This document shows, one piece after another, positions 52,671 to 63,076 of a stretch of 64,000 nt of DNA. Source of the DNA: an uncultured Prevotella sp. Its GTDB lineage: Bacteria > Bacteroidota > Bacteroidia > Bacteroidales > Bacteroidaceae. The first letter of the stretch is position 1; every line of letters begins with the position of its first letter. The position numbers and the translations under genes are program-made. Below the pieces are notes generated by a model. It saw only the letters and a program-made list of their open reading frames with translations, did no database searches and was not told where the DNA came from. Location of the stretch: NCBI GenBank assembly GCA_900770395.1, contig CAAGKM010000047.1, forward strand, positions 1-64,000. Direction: 5' to 3'.

Positions 52671-55600
52671 ATGGTTCACAACAGATCGAAACAAAAGCGC
52701 AAATTTGCCTTTGGCAGATTTCTTGCGTTGTTGCTGATGCTGTTGCCGCTTACGGCATTTGCCCAAGTAAAGGTTACGGGAACCGTGACCGACACCAATG
52801 GCGAGACCGTGATTGGCGCATCAGTAAAAATCAAGGGTGTCAAGGGTGTCGGTGCAGTGACCGACCTCGACGGCAAGTACAGTATCACCGCCAAGGCTGG
52901 TCAGACACTTGAGTTTTCATTTATCGGCTATGCCACCAAAACTGCAAAGGTGCCAGCTAATGGCCGCCTGAATGTGGTGATGAGTGAGGACGCACACAGT
53001 CTGAACGAAGTGGTGGTAGTGGGTTATGGTACAATGAAACGTTCCGACCTTACCGGTTCGGTGGCAAGTATTGACGAGAAAGCCATCAAACAAGGTGTGA
53101 ACACGTCTATGGAGCAAGCCATGCAGGGTCGCATAGCCGGTGTGCAGGTGACCCAAAACTCAGGTGCCCCTGGTGGTGGTATCTCAGTTCAGATACGTGG
53201 TATCAACTCATTCAATGGCAACGAGCCGCTCTATGTCATTGATGGCATCCCTGTGAGCGGCAACACCACCGACAACACCAGCGTGCTGGCAAGCATCAAC
53301 CCTTCGGACATCACATCAATTGAGGTGTTGAAGGATGCTTCGGCAACCGCCATTTACGGCTCACGAGCCTCCAACGGTGTGGTGCTCGTAACAACCAAGC
53401 GCGGACAGGACGGCAAAGCCCAGATTTCATACGACGGATATATCGGCTGGCAGGCTATCCCCAAATCACTCGACGTGATGAACCTAAAGCAATATGCTGA
53501 CTTCTATAACGCACGCCAAGAGGCGCGTGGCTATGGTATCCGCGAAGACTTCAAAGATCCGAGCCTGCTCACTAACGGTACTGACTGGCAGAAAGAGCTG
53601 TTCCAGACCGCCTTTATGCAGAATCATGCTGTAAACGTGAGCGGCGGAAACAAGGACATGCACTACTCTTTGTCGGGAGGCTATCTCGACCAGGACGGTG
53701 TCGGTATAGGCTCAAGCTTTACGCGTGCCAGCTTCCGTGCTAATTTCGACACAAAGATTACCAATTGGTTCCAGCTGGGTTTCAACACCGCATACGCCAA
53801 CACCAAGCAGGTGGTGACATTCTCTGAGAATGATGTGATAAACACCGCACTCAACCAATTCCCAGACGTTGCAGTGAAGAATCCCGACGGAACATACGGA
53901 TTCCCCACTAACAACGATTTTAACACATACTACAGCAACCCAATCTTTGAGGCAAACATGAAGGAAAACCGCAACAACAACTATCAGTTGGACTACAATG
54001 TGTTTGCCAATATAACCCCAATCAAGGGACTCACACTGCGCATTGAGTATGGCGGTAACCGCGGGTGGTACAACACCTATTACTTCACCCCTGAATATTC
54101 TTACGGCTCAATAAAGAACGAGAGTCAGAGCCGCCGTGGCAAGAATCTGAGCAAATACAACTCATTCAAGCAGTATGCCACATACGATTTCGACCCGTTC
54201 AAGAACAATCACTTCCAGATAATGCTCGGCCACGAGGCACAGTGGGGCAACTGGGAAAGCCTTGAAGGCAGCCGCAAAGGGTATATCTCCGATAATATAC
54301 ACTCGCTCAACGTGGGTGATAAATTAACATCCACAAATAGTGGTGATGACGGTACCGAATGGGCTATCGAATCATACTTCGGACGTTTGAACTATAATCT
54401 TCTCGACCGTTATATGCTTACCGCAACACTGCGTACCGACGGTTCTTCCTCATTTGGCAAGAACAACCGCTGGGGATGGTTCCCGTCGGCAGCCTTTGCA
54501 TGGCGCATCACTCAGGAGCCGTTTATGCAGAAAGTGAAATGGCTCAACAACTGGAAACTGCGTGTGGGATGGGGTCTCGTAGGTAATCAGAGTACTGGCT
54601 CATACGCCTACGGCGCTAAAATGGCTAATGTAGCCACAGCATGGGGTACAGGTTACTATCCAGAACAATTCCCTAACCCAGACCTAAAATGGGAAAGCAC
54701 AAACTCATGGAACGTGGGTATGGACTTCCAATTCCTCGACAACCGCATTGAATTTATTGTAGATGCCTATATTAAGAAAACCGACAATCTGTTGATGCAA
54801 GCAGCACTGCCGTCATACGTTATCAATAACGACTGGCAGGGAATGAGCGCACCGTGGGTGAATACCGGCTCGATTGAGAATAAGGGTATTGAGTTCACTC
54901 TCAACACAGTAAATATAAGTAAGGGCGACTGGCAGTGGCGCACAGGTGCCACCCTGTCAATAAACCGCAATGAGCTGAAGGCGCTCAACAGCGAGGAAGC
55001 CACTATTTCTGGTAATATAAGCACACAGACATATACTCTGTCGAGAGTTGGCGGTCCTGTGGGGCGCTTCTACGGTTATAAGGTTATCGGTATGTTCAAC
55101 ACCGCCGATGATTTCTATCAGAAGAACGCCTTGGGTGAGTTCTTGCTTGATGCCGGCGGCAACAAGGTGCCGGTGGCACGCCCTGTTGACTCAAACGGTA
55201 ATCTTCAGCCAATAGCCCCCAACAGCATTTGGGTGGGCGACTATATTTTTGAAGACATCAACAAAGACGGAAAGATAACTGAGGCCGACCGTACATTCAT
55301 AGGCAATCCTAACCCGAAATTCACTTTTGGTATCAACAACACCATCACATGGAAGGACTTCGATCTTGCATTCTTCTTCAACGGCAGTGTGGGCGGAGAT
55401 ATCTACAATCTTGTTCGCCAGCAGCACACCAATCCCGAGACCTATGGCAACATGATGTCGGAGGTGGCAGGCTATGCCAAGGTGGAGTTGATTGACCCTA
55501 ATGGCTCAGCTACAGATATTAATAATGTACGCGTAAGCAATCCAGGTGTAGCCACAGTGCAGCGCATCAGCGTGGCAGGTCAGTCGCTCAACGACAACAA

Positions 55601-55874
55601 CCGTGTGAGCAGCCGCTTTGTAGAGAACGGTTCATATCTGCGATTGAAGAATATCTCACTCACGTGGCGTCTGCCAAAGAAATGGCTTACTCCGCTACAA
55701 ATCAACAGCGTATCGGTGTACGGAAACATCCAGAACCTGTTCACCATCTGTGGATATGACGGCTACGACCCCGAGATCGGTGCCAATGGCCAGAGTGTGA
55801 TTCTGCAAAACATCGACAACTACCGTTATCCGTCACAGCGAATTTACACATTCGGTTTGAAAGTTCAGTTCTAA
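52671..55874 (+). CDS. SusC-family TonB-dependent transporter of the mannan locus
   Basis: 1067 residues. Signal peptide ends LTAFAQ near residue 33. A carboxypeptidase-regulatory-like domain (VTGTVTDTNGETVIGA) comes next, with no STN domain, then a TonB plug (IQIRGINSFNG, LYVIDGIP, LKDASATAIYGSRASNGV), and a barrel ending FGLKVQF. It would take up mannan oligosaccharides across the outer membrane with the SusD that follows. Lack of an STN domain agrees with the absence of an ECF sigma pair here. Confidence 0.95.
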   Translation: MVHNRSKQKRKFAFGRFLALLLMLLPLTAFAQVKVTGTVTDTNGETVIGASVKIKGVKGVGAVTDLDGKYSITAKAGQTLEFSFIGYATKTAKVPANGRLNVVMSEDAHSLNEVVVVGYGTMKRSDLTGSVASIDEKAIKQGVNTSMEQAMQGRIAGVQVTQNSGAPGGGISVQIRGINSFNGNEPLYVIDGIPVSGNTTDNTSVLASINPSDITSIEVLKDASATAIYGSRASNGVVLVTTKRGQDGKAQISYDGYIGWQAIPKSLDVMNLKQYADFYNARQEARGYGIREDFKDPSLLTNGTDWQKELFQTAFMQNHAVNVSGGNKDMHYSLSGGYLDQDGVGIGSSFTRASFRANFDTKITNWFQLGFNTAYANTKQVVTFSENDVINTALNQFPDVAVKNPDGTYGFPTNNDFNTYYSNPIFEANMKENRNNNYQLDYNVFANITPIKGLTLRIEYGGNRGWYNTYYFTPEYSYGSIKNESQSRRGKNLSKYNSFKQYATYDFDPFKNNHFQIMLGHEAQWGNWESLEGSRKGYISDNIHSLNVGDKLTSTNSGDDGTEWAIESYFGRLNYNLLDRYMLTATLRTDGSSSFGKNNRWGWFPSAAFAWRITQEPFMQKVKWLNNWKLRVGWGLVGNQSTGSYAYGAKMANVATAWGTGYYPEQFPNPDLKWESTNSWNVGMDFQFLDNRIEFIVDAYIKKTDNLLMQAALPSYVINNDWQGMSAPWVNTGSIENKGIEFTLNTVNISKGDWQWRTGATLSINRNELKALNSEEATISGNISTQTYTLSRVGGPVGRFYGYKVIGMFNTADDFYQKNALGEFLLDAGGNKVPVARPVDSNGNLQPIAPNSIWVGDYIFEDINKDGKITEADRTFIGNPNPKFTFGINNTITWKDFDLAFFFNGSVGGDIYNLVRQQHTNPETYGNMMSEVAGYAKVELIDPNGSATDINNVRVSNPGVATVQRISVAGQSLNDNNRVSSRFVENGSYLRLKNISLTWRLPKKWLTPLQINSVSVYGNIQNLFTICGYDGYDPEIGANGQSVILQNIDNYRYPSQRIYTFGLKVQF

Positions 55875-55897
55875 TCCTTTAAAGCGAATATACAACA

Positions 55898-57691
55898 ATG
55901 AAAAAAATCAATATATTGATGGCGTCTGCCGTGGCCTCGCTCTCCCTCCTTGCAACAAGCTGTGGAGACGATTTCCTCGACAAGACACCTAAAGGAAATT
56001 ATACCGCCGATAACTTCTATGCCTCCGATGCTGCTGTGCGGAAGGGTGTGGAGCCACTCTATAACAAGGCATGGTTTAACTTCAACCGCCGCGCATTGAT
56101 TGGTATGGGCTCATACCGGGCCAACGACGGATGGAACCCATACGTAAGTGCAGAGTTTGCCAACTTCAAGGTGACAGCGCTTACTGAGGATCTGGGATTG
56201 GCATGGTCGGCTCTCTACAATGTTGTGACCATGAGCAATGGCATACTTGCCAACCTTGAGAACAACTGTACACCGGCTGTGAGCGAAAGTGTGAAGAACA
56301 GTGCCATGGGCGAATGTCACCTCATGCGCGGATGGGCTTACTTCTATCTGTTACGCGGTTGGGGTGCCAACATTCTCTTTGAAAGCAACGAAGACATTGT
56401 AAAGGTGCCTATCAAACCTCTTAATACCGAGGCAGACGTGCTGAAGTTTATCATCCGCGATTTCAGAAAAGCGGTGGAGCTATTGCCTACAGCATCCACA
56501 GACCACCATGCCACACGCTACACGGCAAAAGCTGCATTGGCAAAGGCGCTGCTGGCACAGAGCGGATGGGACGAGAGCGCCACTGCCGATCACAGTCGCA
56601 ATGAGCAGACACTGCAGGAGGTTGTTACTCTGTGTGACGAGGTGATTAACTGTGGACAGTTTGACTTGCTGCCCAATTACGAGGACCTGTTCAAGGCACA
56701 GAACAACGACAATGTCGAGACCATACTTGCCATGCGCTGGGCTGACCCCAACACAAATGAGTGGGGAGCTATGAACGCAACATATTCTGACCTCGCATTT
56801 CCAGAGGTGAGCGATGTAAACGTATGGGGCGGTAATCTTAGCGTGTCATGCGATATGCTTGATATATATAATGAGGATCCTGCCGACTCCATCCGCCGTA
56901 AGGCAACATGGTTCTCGCCAGGCTCATATTATGATTATATCAAGAAGGCTGACGGAGGCTACACTTACAATCACAACTGGATGCAGTGCAAGAAGGGTGT
57001 GCTCGGCACAAAGGCCGACGTGGCTCCATGCAATATAGCACAGATGGCATCACCGCTCAACACTTATATCCAGCGTCTTGCCGATGTGTATCTGATGAAG
57101 GCTGAGGCTATTCTTGGCAACAATGCATCAACATCTGACGCAGCAGCCATCGCCGCATTTGAGAAGGTGCACAACAGGGCAAGAATTGTACCGGTAAGCT
57201 ATAGTAGTATCACTCTTGACGACATTATCCGTGAGCGCCGGATAGAATTCTGCATGGAGTACTTCAATTGGTGGGACATGGTGACATGGTACCGCTGGAA
57301 GCCGAAGACCATGCTTGAGTTCTTTAACTACAAGCAGCACCGCGCATTTGAGATACGTGAGAACAGTCTGTACAAGAGGGACAATGGCACATTCAGCTAT
57401 CGTGTGATTCCTCCAGGAACCGGCACATGGTATCTTTTCGATGAGAACGGACATCTGTTCTGGAACGATTATCTGGCAGAAAGCGAGAACGACAACACTG
57501 CGGTGAGGCTTGACGAGCCATACGTCTACAACCTCAACGAACTCCTTGCAAAGTACTGTGATGGATTCCAGAAGGTTGAGCTATCTGAGACCAACATCTT
57601 CATGCCATATCCTGAGAGTGACGTGATACAGAACAAATACTTCAATGAGGCTCCCGTTTCCTACGACTTCACTTGGGACGTGGAAGACTAA
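55898..57691 (+). CDS. SusD-family lipoprotein of the mannan locus
   Basis: 597 residues, rather long for SusD. Lipobox TSCGDDFLD near residue 21. SusD core motifs are MRGWAYFYLLRGWG and DDIIRERRIEFCMEYFNWWDM. It binds the polysaccharide or its fragments and caps the SusC barrel. Start 23 bases after susC; the surface glycan-binding protein follows 19 bases later. Confidence 0.95.
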   Translation: MKKINILMASAVASLSLLATSCGDDFLDKTPKGNYTADNFYASDAAVRKGVEPLYNKAWFNFNRRALIGMGSYRANDGWNPYVSAEFANFKVTALTEDLGLAWSALYNVVTMSNGILANLENNCTPAVSESVKNSAMGECHLMRGWAYFYLLRGWGANILFESNEDIVKVPIKPLNTEADVLKFIIRDFRKAVELLPTASTDHHATRYTAKAALAKALLAQSGWDESATADHSRNEQTLQEVVTLCDEVINCGQFDLLPNYEDLFKAQNNDNVETILAMRWADPNTNEWGAMNATYSDLAFPEVSDVNVWGGNLSVSCDMLDIYNEDPADSIRRKATWFSPGSYYDYIKKADGGYTYNHNWMQCKKGVLGTKADVAPCNIAQMASPLNTYIQRLADVYLMKAEAILGNNASTSDAAAIAAFEKVHNRARIVPVSYSSITLDDIIRERRIEFCMEYFNWWDMVTWYRWKPKTMLEFFNYKQHRAFEIRENSLYKRDNGTFSYRVIPPGTGTWYLFDENGHLFWNDYLAESENDNTAVRLDEPYVYNLNELLAKYCDGFQKVELSETNIFMPYPESDVIQNKYFNEAPVSYDFTWDVED

Positions 57692-57710
57692 TTTATAAAA
57701 GAATAATATT

Positions 57711-59342
57711 ATGAACAAGAACATAATTAAATCAAGAATGGCATGGTTGCCGCTGATGCTGCTGACAATGGTGTCGCTTGCCTTCACCGCATGCAGCGAC
57801 AATGACGATGAAGGAATGGGCACACCAGAGATTACAGCTGTGCGCGTGCCAGACCCAGCCAAGGCCGACAGTACTTTCACCCAGTCTGGCACAGGACAGG
57901 TGATAGCCATTATCGGCAAGAACCTGAGCAATACACTCAAGGTGTATATCAACGATCAGGAAGTGAGCTTCAACTCGACAATGAATACGCCGCACAGTCT
58001 CATTGTGACTGTGCCAACTGAGGAAAAAGGCTTTAAGCTCACAGCCTTTGACAGTAGTCTGAAAGACGAAATCCGTGTGGAGACATCGCACGGCACTGCT
58101 ACCTACGACTTCAAAATCACTGCTCCTGGTCCTCAGGTACAACGTCTGCAGGGTGTTTATCCCCGTAAGGCAGGTGATAAGATTTCAATCTACGGCATAA
58201 ATCTCGTGGATATAAATAGTGTTTACTTTACCGACATTACTGGCGAAGAACTCAGTGACACAGAATGGAAGGAAGTGCCGGGAAACCATGTTGACGCAAC
58301 ATACGAGGTGGTGAAAAAGGAGCACAAACTCAATCCAGCCACCAATGCCTACTACACAGAGTCGCAGCTGGCAGTGACCGTACCTGACGGCGCACCCGAG
58401 AAAGGTGCTTTGGTGATAGAGTGTGCCGCAGGCATAACATACATCTCTTATTATAGAGTGCCAGGACAGCCAGTCATCACATCATGCTCCAACGATATGC
58501 CGCAGATTGGAGAGACTCTCGTGATTACCGGACGTGAGTTTGTGCAGGTTGAGAAGATTACATACGGTGACGTGACACTCACAGCCGATGACTTCACCGT
58601 ATCGGAGTCGGAGGATAGCATCTATGTGAATTTCAGCAAGAAACCATCTGTGGACGGTAACAACAACACGCTGACAGTGATTACTCCAGGCGGTGAGGTG
58701 AGTGTTGAGCGGTTCTACGACTACACTACAATAGTAACAACATTCGACGGCGATGCCACCGATAATGGCTGGGGACCAAACGCCAGCTACGCTGACAGCG
58801 GCACAGCCGATGGTAAATATGCACACATTAATGTGGCTACGGAGTACCAGCAGTGGTGGGGAACAATGGTTTACTTCCGCAAGGACTGGGATGGTAACTC
58901 ATTCCTCTTCTCTGACAACATTCCTGCAACAGCAACCGCCGACGAACTCTATTTCACAATGAACGTATACGATGCCGGCGACTACAACAACGGTGCGTTC
59001 TGGGGATATCTGCGCTATATTATACAGCCGCTCAGCAATGCTGAAAACCAGTACGACAATTTTGACTGGGCTGAAGGCGGATATGATTCAAATCCTCAGG
59101 TGGGACAATACCCCGACGGTCCTGTGCTGCAGGACATCAACGGCAAGAACCACAAAAACAAATGGTATCGCGCCATCGTTCCGCTGAGCAAGTTCGCATG
59201 CTATGCAGGCAAGGATATTGCAGGCATTAAGGCTGCCGGTATGAACCAGTTCCGCATTCAGAGTATGAACCAAAGCACGACATCAGGCAAAGTTGACGTG
59301 AAGTTTGACAATATCCGTGTGATTTACATTCCTAAGAAATAA
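57711..59342 (+). CDS. IPT/TIG-domain surface glycan-binding lipoprotein
   Basis: 543 residues. Lipobox TACSDNDDE (acidic export-like signal). At least two IPT/TIG immunoglobulin-like domains are visible (PEITAVRVPDPAKADSTF, GQVIAIIGKNLS and, later, GQPVITSCSNDMPQIGE then LVITGREF). The C-terminal 200 residues, rich in tryptophan and tyrosine (WGTMVYFRKDWDG, GAFWGYLRYI), are the probable glycan-binding part. The position after SusD fits an SGBP that captures mannan on the surface. Confidence 0.88.
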   Translation: MNKNIIKSRMAWLPLMLLTMVSLAFTACSDNDDEGMGTPEITAVRVPDPAKADSTFTQSGTGQVIAIIGKNLSNTLKVYINDQEVSFNSTMNTPHSLIVTVPTEEKGFKLTAFDSSLKDEIRVETSHGTATYDFKITAPGPQVQRLQGVYPRKAGDKISIYGINLVDINSVYFTDITGEELSDTEWKEVPGNHVDATYEVVKKEHKLNPATNAYYTESQLAVTVPDGAPEKGALVIECAAGITYISYYRVPGQPVITSCSNDMPQIGETLVITGREFVQVEKITYGDVTLTADDFTVSESEDSIYVNFSKKPSVDGNNNTLTVITPGGEVSVERFYDYTTIVTTFDGDATDNGWGPNASYADSGTADGKYAHINVATEYQQWWGTMVYFRKDWDGNSFLFSDNIPATATADELYFTMNVYDAGDYNNGAFWGYLRYIIQPLSNAENQYDNFDWAEGGYDSNPQVGQYPDGPVLQDINGKNHKNKWYRAIVPLSKFACYAGKDIAGIKAAGMNQFRIQSMNQSTTSGKVDVKFDNIRVIYIPKK

Positions 59343-59357
59343 AAATGACTGACGATT

Positions 59358-60854
59358 ATGAAAATAAAGAATATTTTTAACTTTATGGTCCTGTTCGTTG
59401 CGGCTCTTTCCATACAGAGCTGCAGCGACAGCGACAACAAGGCTGCAGCAACGGCTCTCACCATAACGCAAGACGATGTGGAGATTGAGTCACTCGATTT
59501 CCATATTGGCGAGAACACGGTTATGCTGGGTGTCAACACTGATGGTGAATGGACGGTGTCCATACCTGCAGAGGACGAATCGTGGCTGGGGGTCACCCCA
59601 CATGCAGGTTACGGATGGGATATCAATGATGCCGGAGCCAGCAACTATCGCTCATATTTCAAAGTGACAGTGCAGAAGAACAACAGCGAGGCACGCTCCT
59701 CAGCAATCACTGTGAAGGCAGGCAACCTGACAAAGGTCATAGCGGTAAACCAGAAGGGTGACTCCACTGACCCTAACGACCCGTTTGAAAGTGCATGGAG
59801 CATGGTTGAAAACTTCAGAATGGGTTACAATATGGGCAACAACCTTGAGTCGAATCCTTATGGCACATGGTTCAACGGCAAAGAGCCGAAAGACTGGGAG
59901 ACAGCCTGGGGACAGCCTGAAATAAGCACTGAAATCATTGATGCTCTTGTGGAGAAAGGCTTCAATGTTATCCGTGTTCCTGTGACATGGTATCCGCATA
60001 TTCCTGGTTTCGCACAAGGCGACTACACCATCGATGCCGCATGGATGAACCGTGTGAAGGAGGTGGTGAAGATGGTTACCGATGCTGGATGCTACTGCAT
60101 TGTGAACATCCAGCATGACTCAGGTGCCAATAACGGAAGTGGCGATCCAAACTCTGCATGGCTCCATGCCGATGACGACTATGAGACTGTTACCGTTATT
60201 TATAAAGCCATATGGAAACAGATAGCCGAAGAATTCAAGAACGAGAGCGAGAAAGTGATATTCGAGCCGTTCAATGAGATTCTTGACAAGAAATCTTCGT
60301 GGACCGCTCCGGCTGCCGGACATGTGGCTTACGAGACCATAGCCAAGTTGCAGCAGGACTTCGTAAACGTGGTTCGTGCCACTGGTGGAAACAACGAGTA
60401 CCGTAACCTGCTTTTCACCACATACGGCGACACAGGCAACAGTGATGATGCAGTAAACGCCCTCACCGTGCCTGAGGACATTCATTCAAACCACCTTTGC
60501 GCAACATTCCACAGCTACGACCCATACTGGTTCTGCAACGATGGCAGCAACGACGATGAGAGAAATTTCCACATCAATTACTTCACGGCTGACGAACAAG
60601 CTGTGATTGACGCCATCTTCATCCGTGTTGACAAGAAATGCTCGGCACTTGGAGTTCCGTACTTCTTCGGGGAGTTCGGTGCCATCGGAAGCCATCCTGA
60701 TATGGTGGAGCGTGTGAAGTACACTGATTATGTCACAAATAAGTTCAACCAGTATAAGACTGCCGGTCTGTGGTGGAACGGTCTGCTCAACCGCAAGACG
60801 TTGGAATGGACAGAAAGCGACATTGTGGATGCTTTTGCAAAGAACCGCAAATAG
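59358..60854 (+). CDS. BACON-GH5 surface lipoprotein (endo-mannanase/glucanase-like)
   Basis: 498 residues. Lipobox SCSDSDNK. An N-terminal BACON domain (about 35-135; GVNTDGEWTVSIPAED, SSAITVKAGNLTKVIAVNQ) precedes a GH5 barrel (GYNMGNNLES, VIRVPVTWYPHIPG). Acid/base E307 in EPFNEILDKK, nucleophile E439 in FFGEFGAIGS. Being next to the SGBP and carrying a BACON spacer, it is likely the surface enzyme that makes importable fragments. Activity on mannan or glucomannan is inferred from the locus, not from the sequence alone. Confidence 0.9.
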   Translation: MKIKNIFNFMVLFVAALSIQSCSDSDNKAAATALTITQDDVEIESLDFHIGENTVMLGVNTDGEWTVSIPAEDESWLGVTPHAGYGWDINDAGASNYRSYFKVTVQKNNSEARSSAITVKAGNLTKVIAVNQKGDSTDPNDPFESAWSMVENFRMGYNMGNNLESNPYGTWFNGKEPKDWETAWGQPEISTEIIDALVEKGFNVIRVPVTWYPHIPGFAQGDYTIDAAWMNRVKEVVKMVTDAGCYCIVNIQHDSGANNGSGDPNSAWLHADDDYETVTVIYKAIWKQIAEEFKNESEKVIFEPFNEILDKKSSWTAPAAGHVAYETIAKLQQDFVNVVRATGGNNEYRNLLFTTYGDTGNSDDAVNALTVPEDIHSNHLCATFHSYDPYWFCNDGSNDDERNFHINYFTADEQAVIDAIFIRVDKKCSALGVPYFFGEFGAIGSHPDMVERVKYTDYVTNKFNQYKTAGLWWNGLLNRKTLEWTESDIVDAFAKNRK

Positions 60855-60908
60855 AAAATGCTTATTTTTGCATTATAAATGTCAAAATAAGTTTTTCGGT
60901 AAAATAAA

Positions 60909-60945
60909 GAAAATGAGGATGTGCAATAGTCACATCCTCATTTTT
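60909..60945 (+). terminator. Terminator at the end of the mannan locus
   Basis: AAATGAGGATGTG and CACATCCTCATTTTT form a perfect 13-bp stem with a 7-base loop and a T run, 55 bases after the BACON-GH5 stop. Confidence 0.88.
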
Positions 60946-61175
60946 ATCTTATCCTATAAAAGTTGACAGAGTAGCATTAACCTTTTGTAGGATAAGACAT
61001 TTTATTCATATATGAAAATAATGAAATTTTATGACAAAGCGGCTTCTGAGAATCGCGTGAAATCATCCAAACGCCTCTTCGGTCGCAAATACGCCCAAAT
61101 TTCACGTTTTGTAATTGCTTGATAATCTTTATTTTACGATTTTATGCGTTATTCTTACCGTATAAATTCCGTTGT

Positions 61176-61284
61176 AATACTTAACTGTTGTCTCAGAAAC
61201 ACTTAACTGTTGTTTTGGGAACACTTAAGTGTTGCTTTTTGAACACTTAACAGTTACTTCAGCAACACTTAACTATTACGGCGG
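61176..61284. repeat. 22-bp tandem repeat array downstream of the mannan locus
   Basis: Five units at exact 22-base steps (starts 61176, 61198, 61220, 61242, 61264; the last is partly degenerate). Unit core AACACTTAACTGTTG. Unit three begins with the perfect 14-bp palindrome AACACTTAAGTGTT; the others vary around it. The rest of the 60855-61537 gap holds the terminator and the promoter of the next gene. I see no gene in it. Confidence 0.88.
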
Positions 61285-61487
61285 AACTGCTTATTTTCTT
61301 CAAAGGTTTCACTTCGGCTCTGTTTAAAAACTGCATCAATATTCATTTTTCTTCTCCAGATTGCAAAAAAAATATGCAGGAATTTTTTCAGAATTATATT
61401 TACATGCCTAAAAGGACGCTCAGCATAAAAAATATTAAAAAATCCTCATTCTTTATTCTTCACTTTTCATTCTTCATTTTTTATTCG

Positions 61488-61495
61488 TACCTTTG
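61488..61495 (+). promoter_or_regulatory. -7 element of the GH3-family gene
   Basis: TACCTTTG followed by CAGAAG, about 42 bases before the ATG at 61538. The 50 bases before it are a C/T-rich run with repeated ATTCTTC. Confidence 0.6.
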
Positions 61496-61537
61496 CAGAA
61501 GAAAGGCATCGCCTTTTACACATAAAAACTTAAGAAA

Positions 61538-63052
61538 ATGAGTTTAACAGGATTAGTACGCAATGTGTTTGTGCCGAGACAACGGCAACTGGAGCAACAT
61601 ATAACTGGCGGGGCAGAGTTGCAGCGCACAGTGTTAAGCAAGCTGCTTAGCGCCGCAAAAGACACTGAATACGGGCGGAGCCACGGCTTTGCCGATGCGA
61701 GGGGGTATGATGATTTTGTGAGCCATACTCCTCTTAACACCTATGAGGACCTTAAGGGTGACATCGACCGCATGCGCCATGGTGAGAGTGATGTGCTGTG
61801 GCGAGGCAGGGTGAGATGGTATGCCAAGTCGAGCGGCACCACCAACGACAAGAGCAAGTTTATCCCCGTGAGCAGGGAGGGACTGCAGAACGTGCATTAC
61901 CAGGGCGGAAAGGATGCAGTGGCGATGTATCTGCAGAACAATCCCAAGAGCCGCCTGTTTGACGGGCGCAGTCTGATTCTCGGCGGAAGCCATGCTTCCA
62001 ACTATAATGTGAAGGACTCGCTCGTTGGCGACCTCAGCGCAATACTTATAGAGAATATCAATCCGCTTGCCAACCTCGTGCGGGTGCCTTGCAAGCAGAC
62101 AGCGCTGATAGGCGACTTTGAGAAGAAGCGTGAGCTGATAGCCCGCGAGACAATGAACAAGAATGTGACCAACATCAGCGGTGTGCCCTCGTGGATGCTG
62201 TCGGTGCTCACAAGGATGATGGAGATTTCGGGCAAGAGGCATCTTGAGGAGGTGTGGCCCAATATCGAGATGTTCTTCCACGGCGGAGTGGCGATGACTC
62301 CTTACTGGAAACAGTATGAGCAGCTCATCACCTCGCCCAACATGCATTACATGGAGACCTACAACGCCAGCGAGGGATTCTTCGGACTGCAGAACGACCC
62401 GGCGGACAAGGCGATGCTGCTGATGCTCGACTATGGAGTGTTCTACGAGTTCATCCCAATGGATGAGTTTGGCAGTGACAACCCGACGGTGGTGCCGTTG
62501 TGGGGAGTGGAGAAAGACAAGAACTACGCCATGGTGATAAGCACATCGTGCGGACTGTGGCGCTATGTGATAGGCGACACGGTGAGGTTCACGTCCACAA
62601 ACCCGTATAAGTTTGTGATTACAGGCCGCACCAAGCACTTCATCAATGCTTTCGGTGAGGAGTTGATAGTGGACAATGCCGAGAAGGGACTGCAATATGC
62701 CTGTCAGAAGACCGGGGCGCAGGTGAAAGAATACACCGCCGCACCGATATTCATGGACGAGAAAGCAAAATGCCGCCACCAGTGGCTGATTGAGTTCAGC
62801 AGCAAACCTCAGGATATAAGCGAGTTTGCGCATCTTCTTGACACCCGCTTGCAGGAAATCAACAGCGACTATGAGGCAAAGCGCTATAAGGACATCACGC
62901 TGCAGCACTTAGAGATAGTGGTGGCTAAGGACGGACTGTTTGACGAGTGGCTTAAGTCGAAGGGTAAGTTAGGCGGTCAGCACAAGGTGCCGCGATTGAG
63001 CAACTCACGCCAGCACATCGAGGAACTGATGAGGATGATCGAGGGTGAATGA
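61538..63052 (+). CDS. GH3 auxin-responsive-promoter-family protein (acyl-adenylate enzyme)
   Basis: 504 residues, no signal peptide. ANL-superfamily features are the phosphate loop KSSGTTNDKSKF at about 105, the ATP-binding segment YNASEGFFGLQ at about 275, and a C-terminal hinge near GRTKHFINAFGEEL. In plants GH3 proteins join amino acids to auxins or jasmonate; bacterial members are widespread in Bacteroidetes but their substrate is unknown to me. The downstream Ig-like lipoprotein is in the usual company of this gene. Confidence 0.85.
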   Translation: MSLTGLVRNVFVPRQRQLEQHITGGAELQRTVLSKLLSAAKDTEYGRSHGFADARGYDDFVSHTPLNTYEDLKGDIDRMRHGESDVLWRGRVRWYAKSSGTTNDKSKFIPVSREGLQNVHYQGGKDAVAMYLQNNPKSRLFDGRSLILGGSHASNYNVKDSLVGDLSAILIENINPLANLVRVPCKQTALIGDFEKKRELIARETMNKNVTNISGVPSWMLSVLTRMMEISGKRHLEEVWPNIEMFFHGGVAMTPYWKQYEQLITSPNMHYMETYNASEGFFGLQNDPADKAMLLMLDYGVFYEFIPMDEFGSDNPTVVPLWGVEKDKNYAMVISTSCGLWRYVIGDTVRFTSTNPYKFVITGRTKHFINAFGEELIVDNAEKGLQYACQKTGAQVKEYTAAPIFMDEKAKCRHQWLIEFSSKPQDISEFAHLLDTRLQEINSDYEAKRYKDITLQHLEIVVAKDGLFDEWLKSKGKLGGQHKVPRLSNSRQHIEELMRMIEGE

Positions 63053-63076
63053 CCCACAAAACAAAAATGTCAGAAT

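Noticed and set aside
61056..61106. 8-bp inverted repeat (CGTGAAAT and ATTTCACG) as a small RNA
   Set aside because: Short arms with a 35-base loop and no promoter or terminator next to it; too weak to call.
61634..62908. Long (424 codons) minus-strand open frame opposite the GH3-family gene
   Set aside because: Antisense shadow; rich in histidine and valine from codon mirroring, with no domain or promoter.
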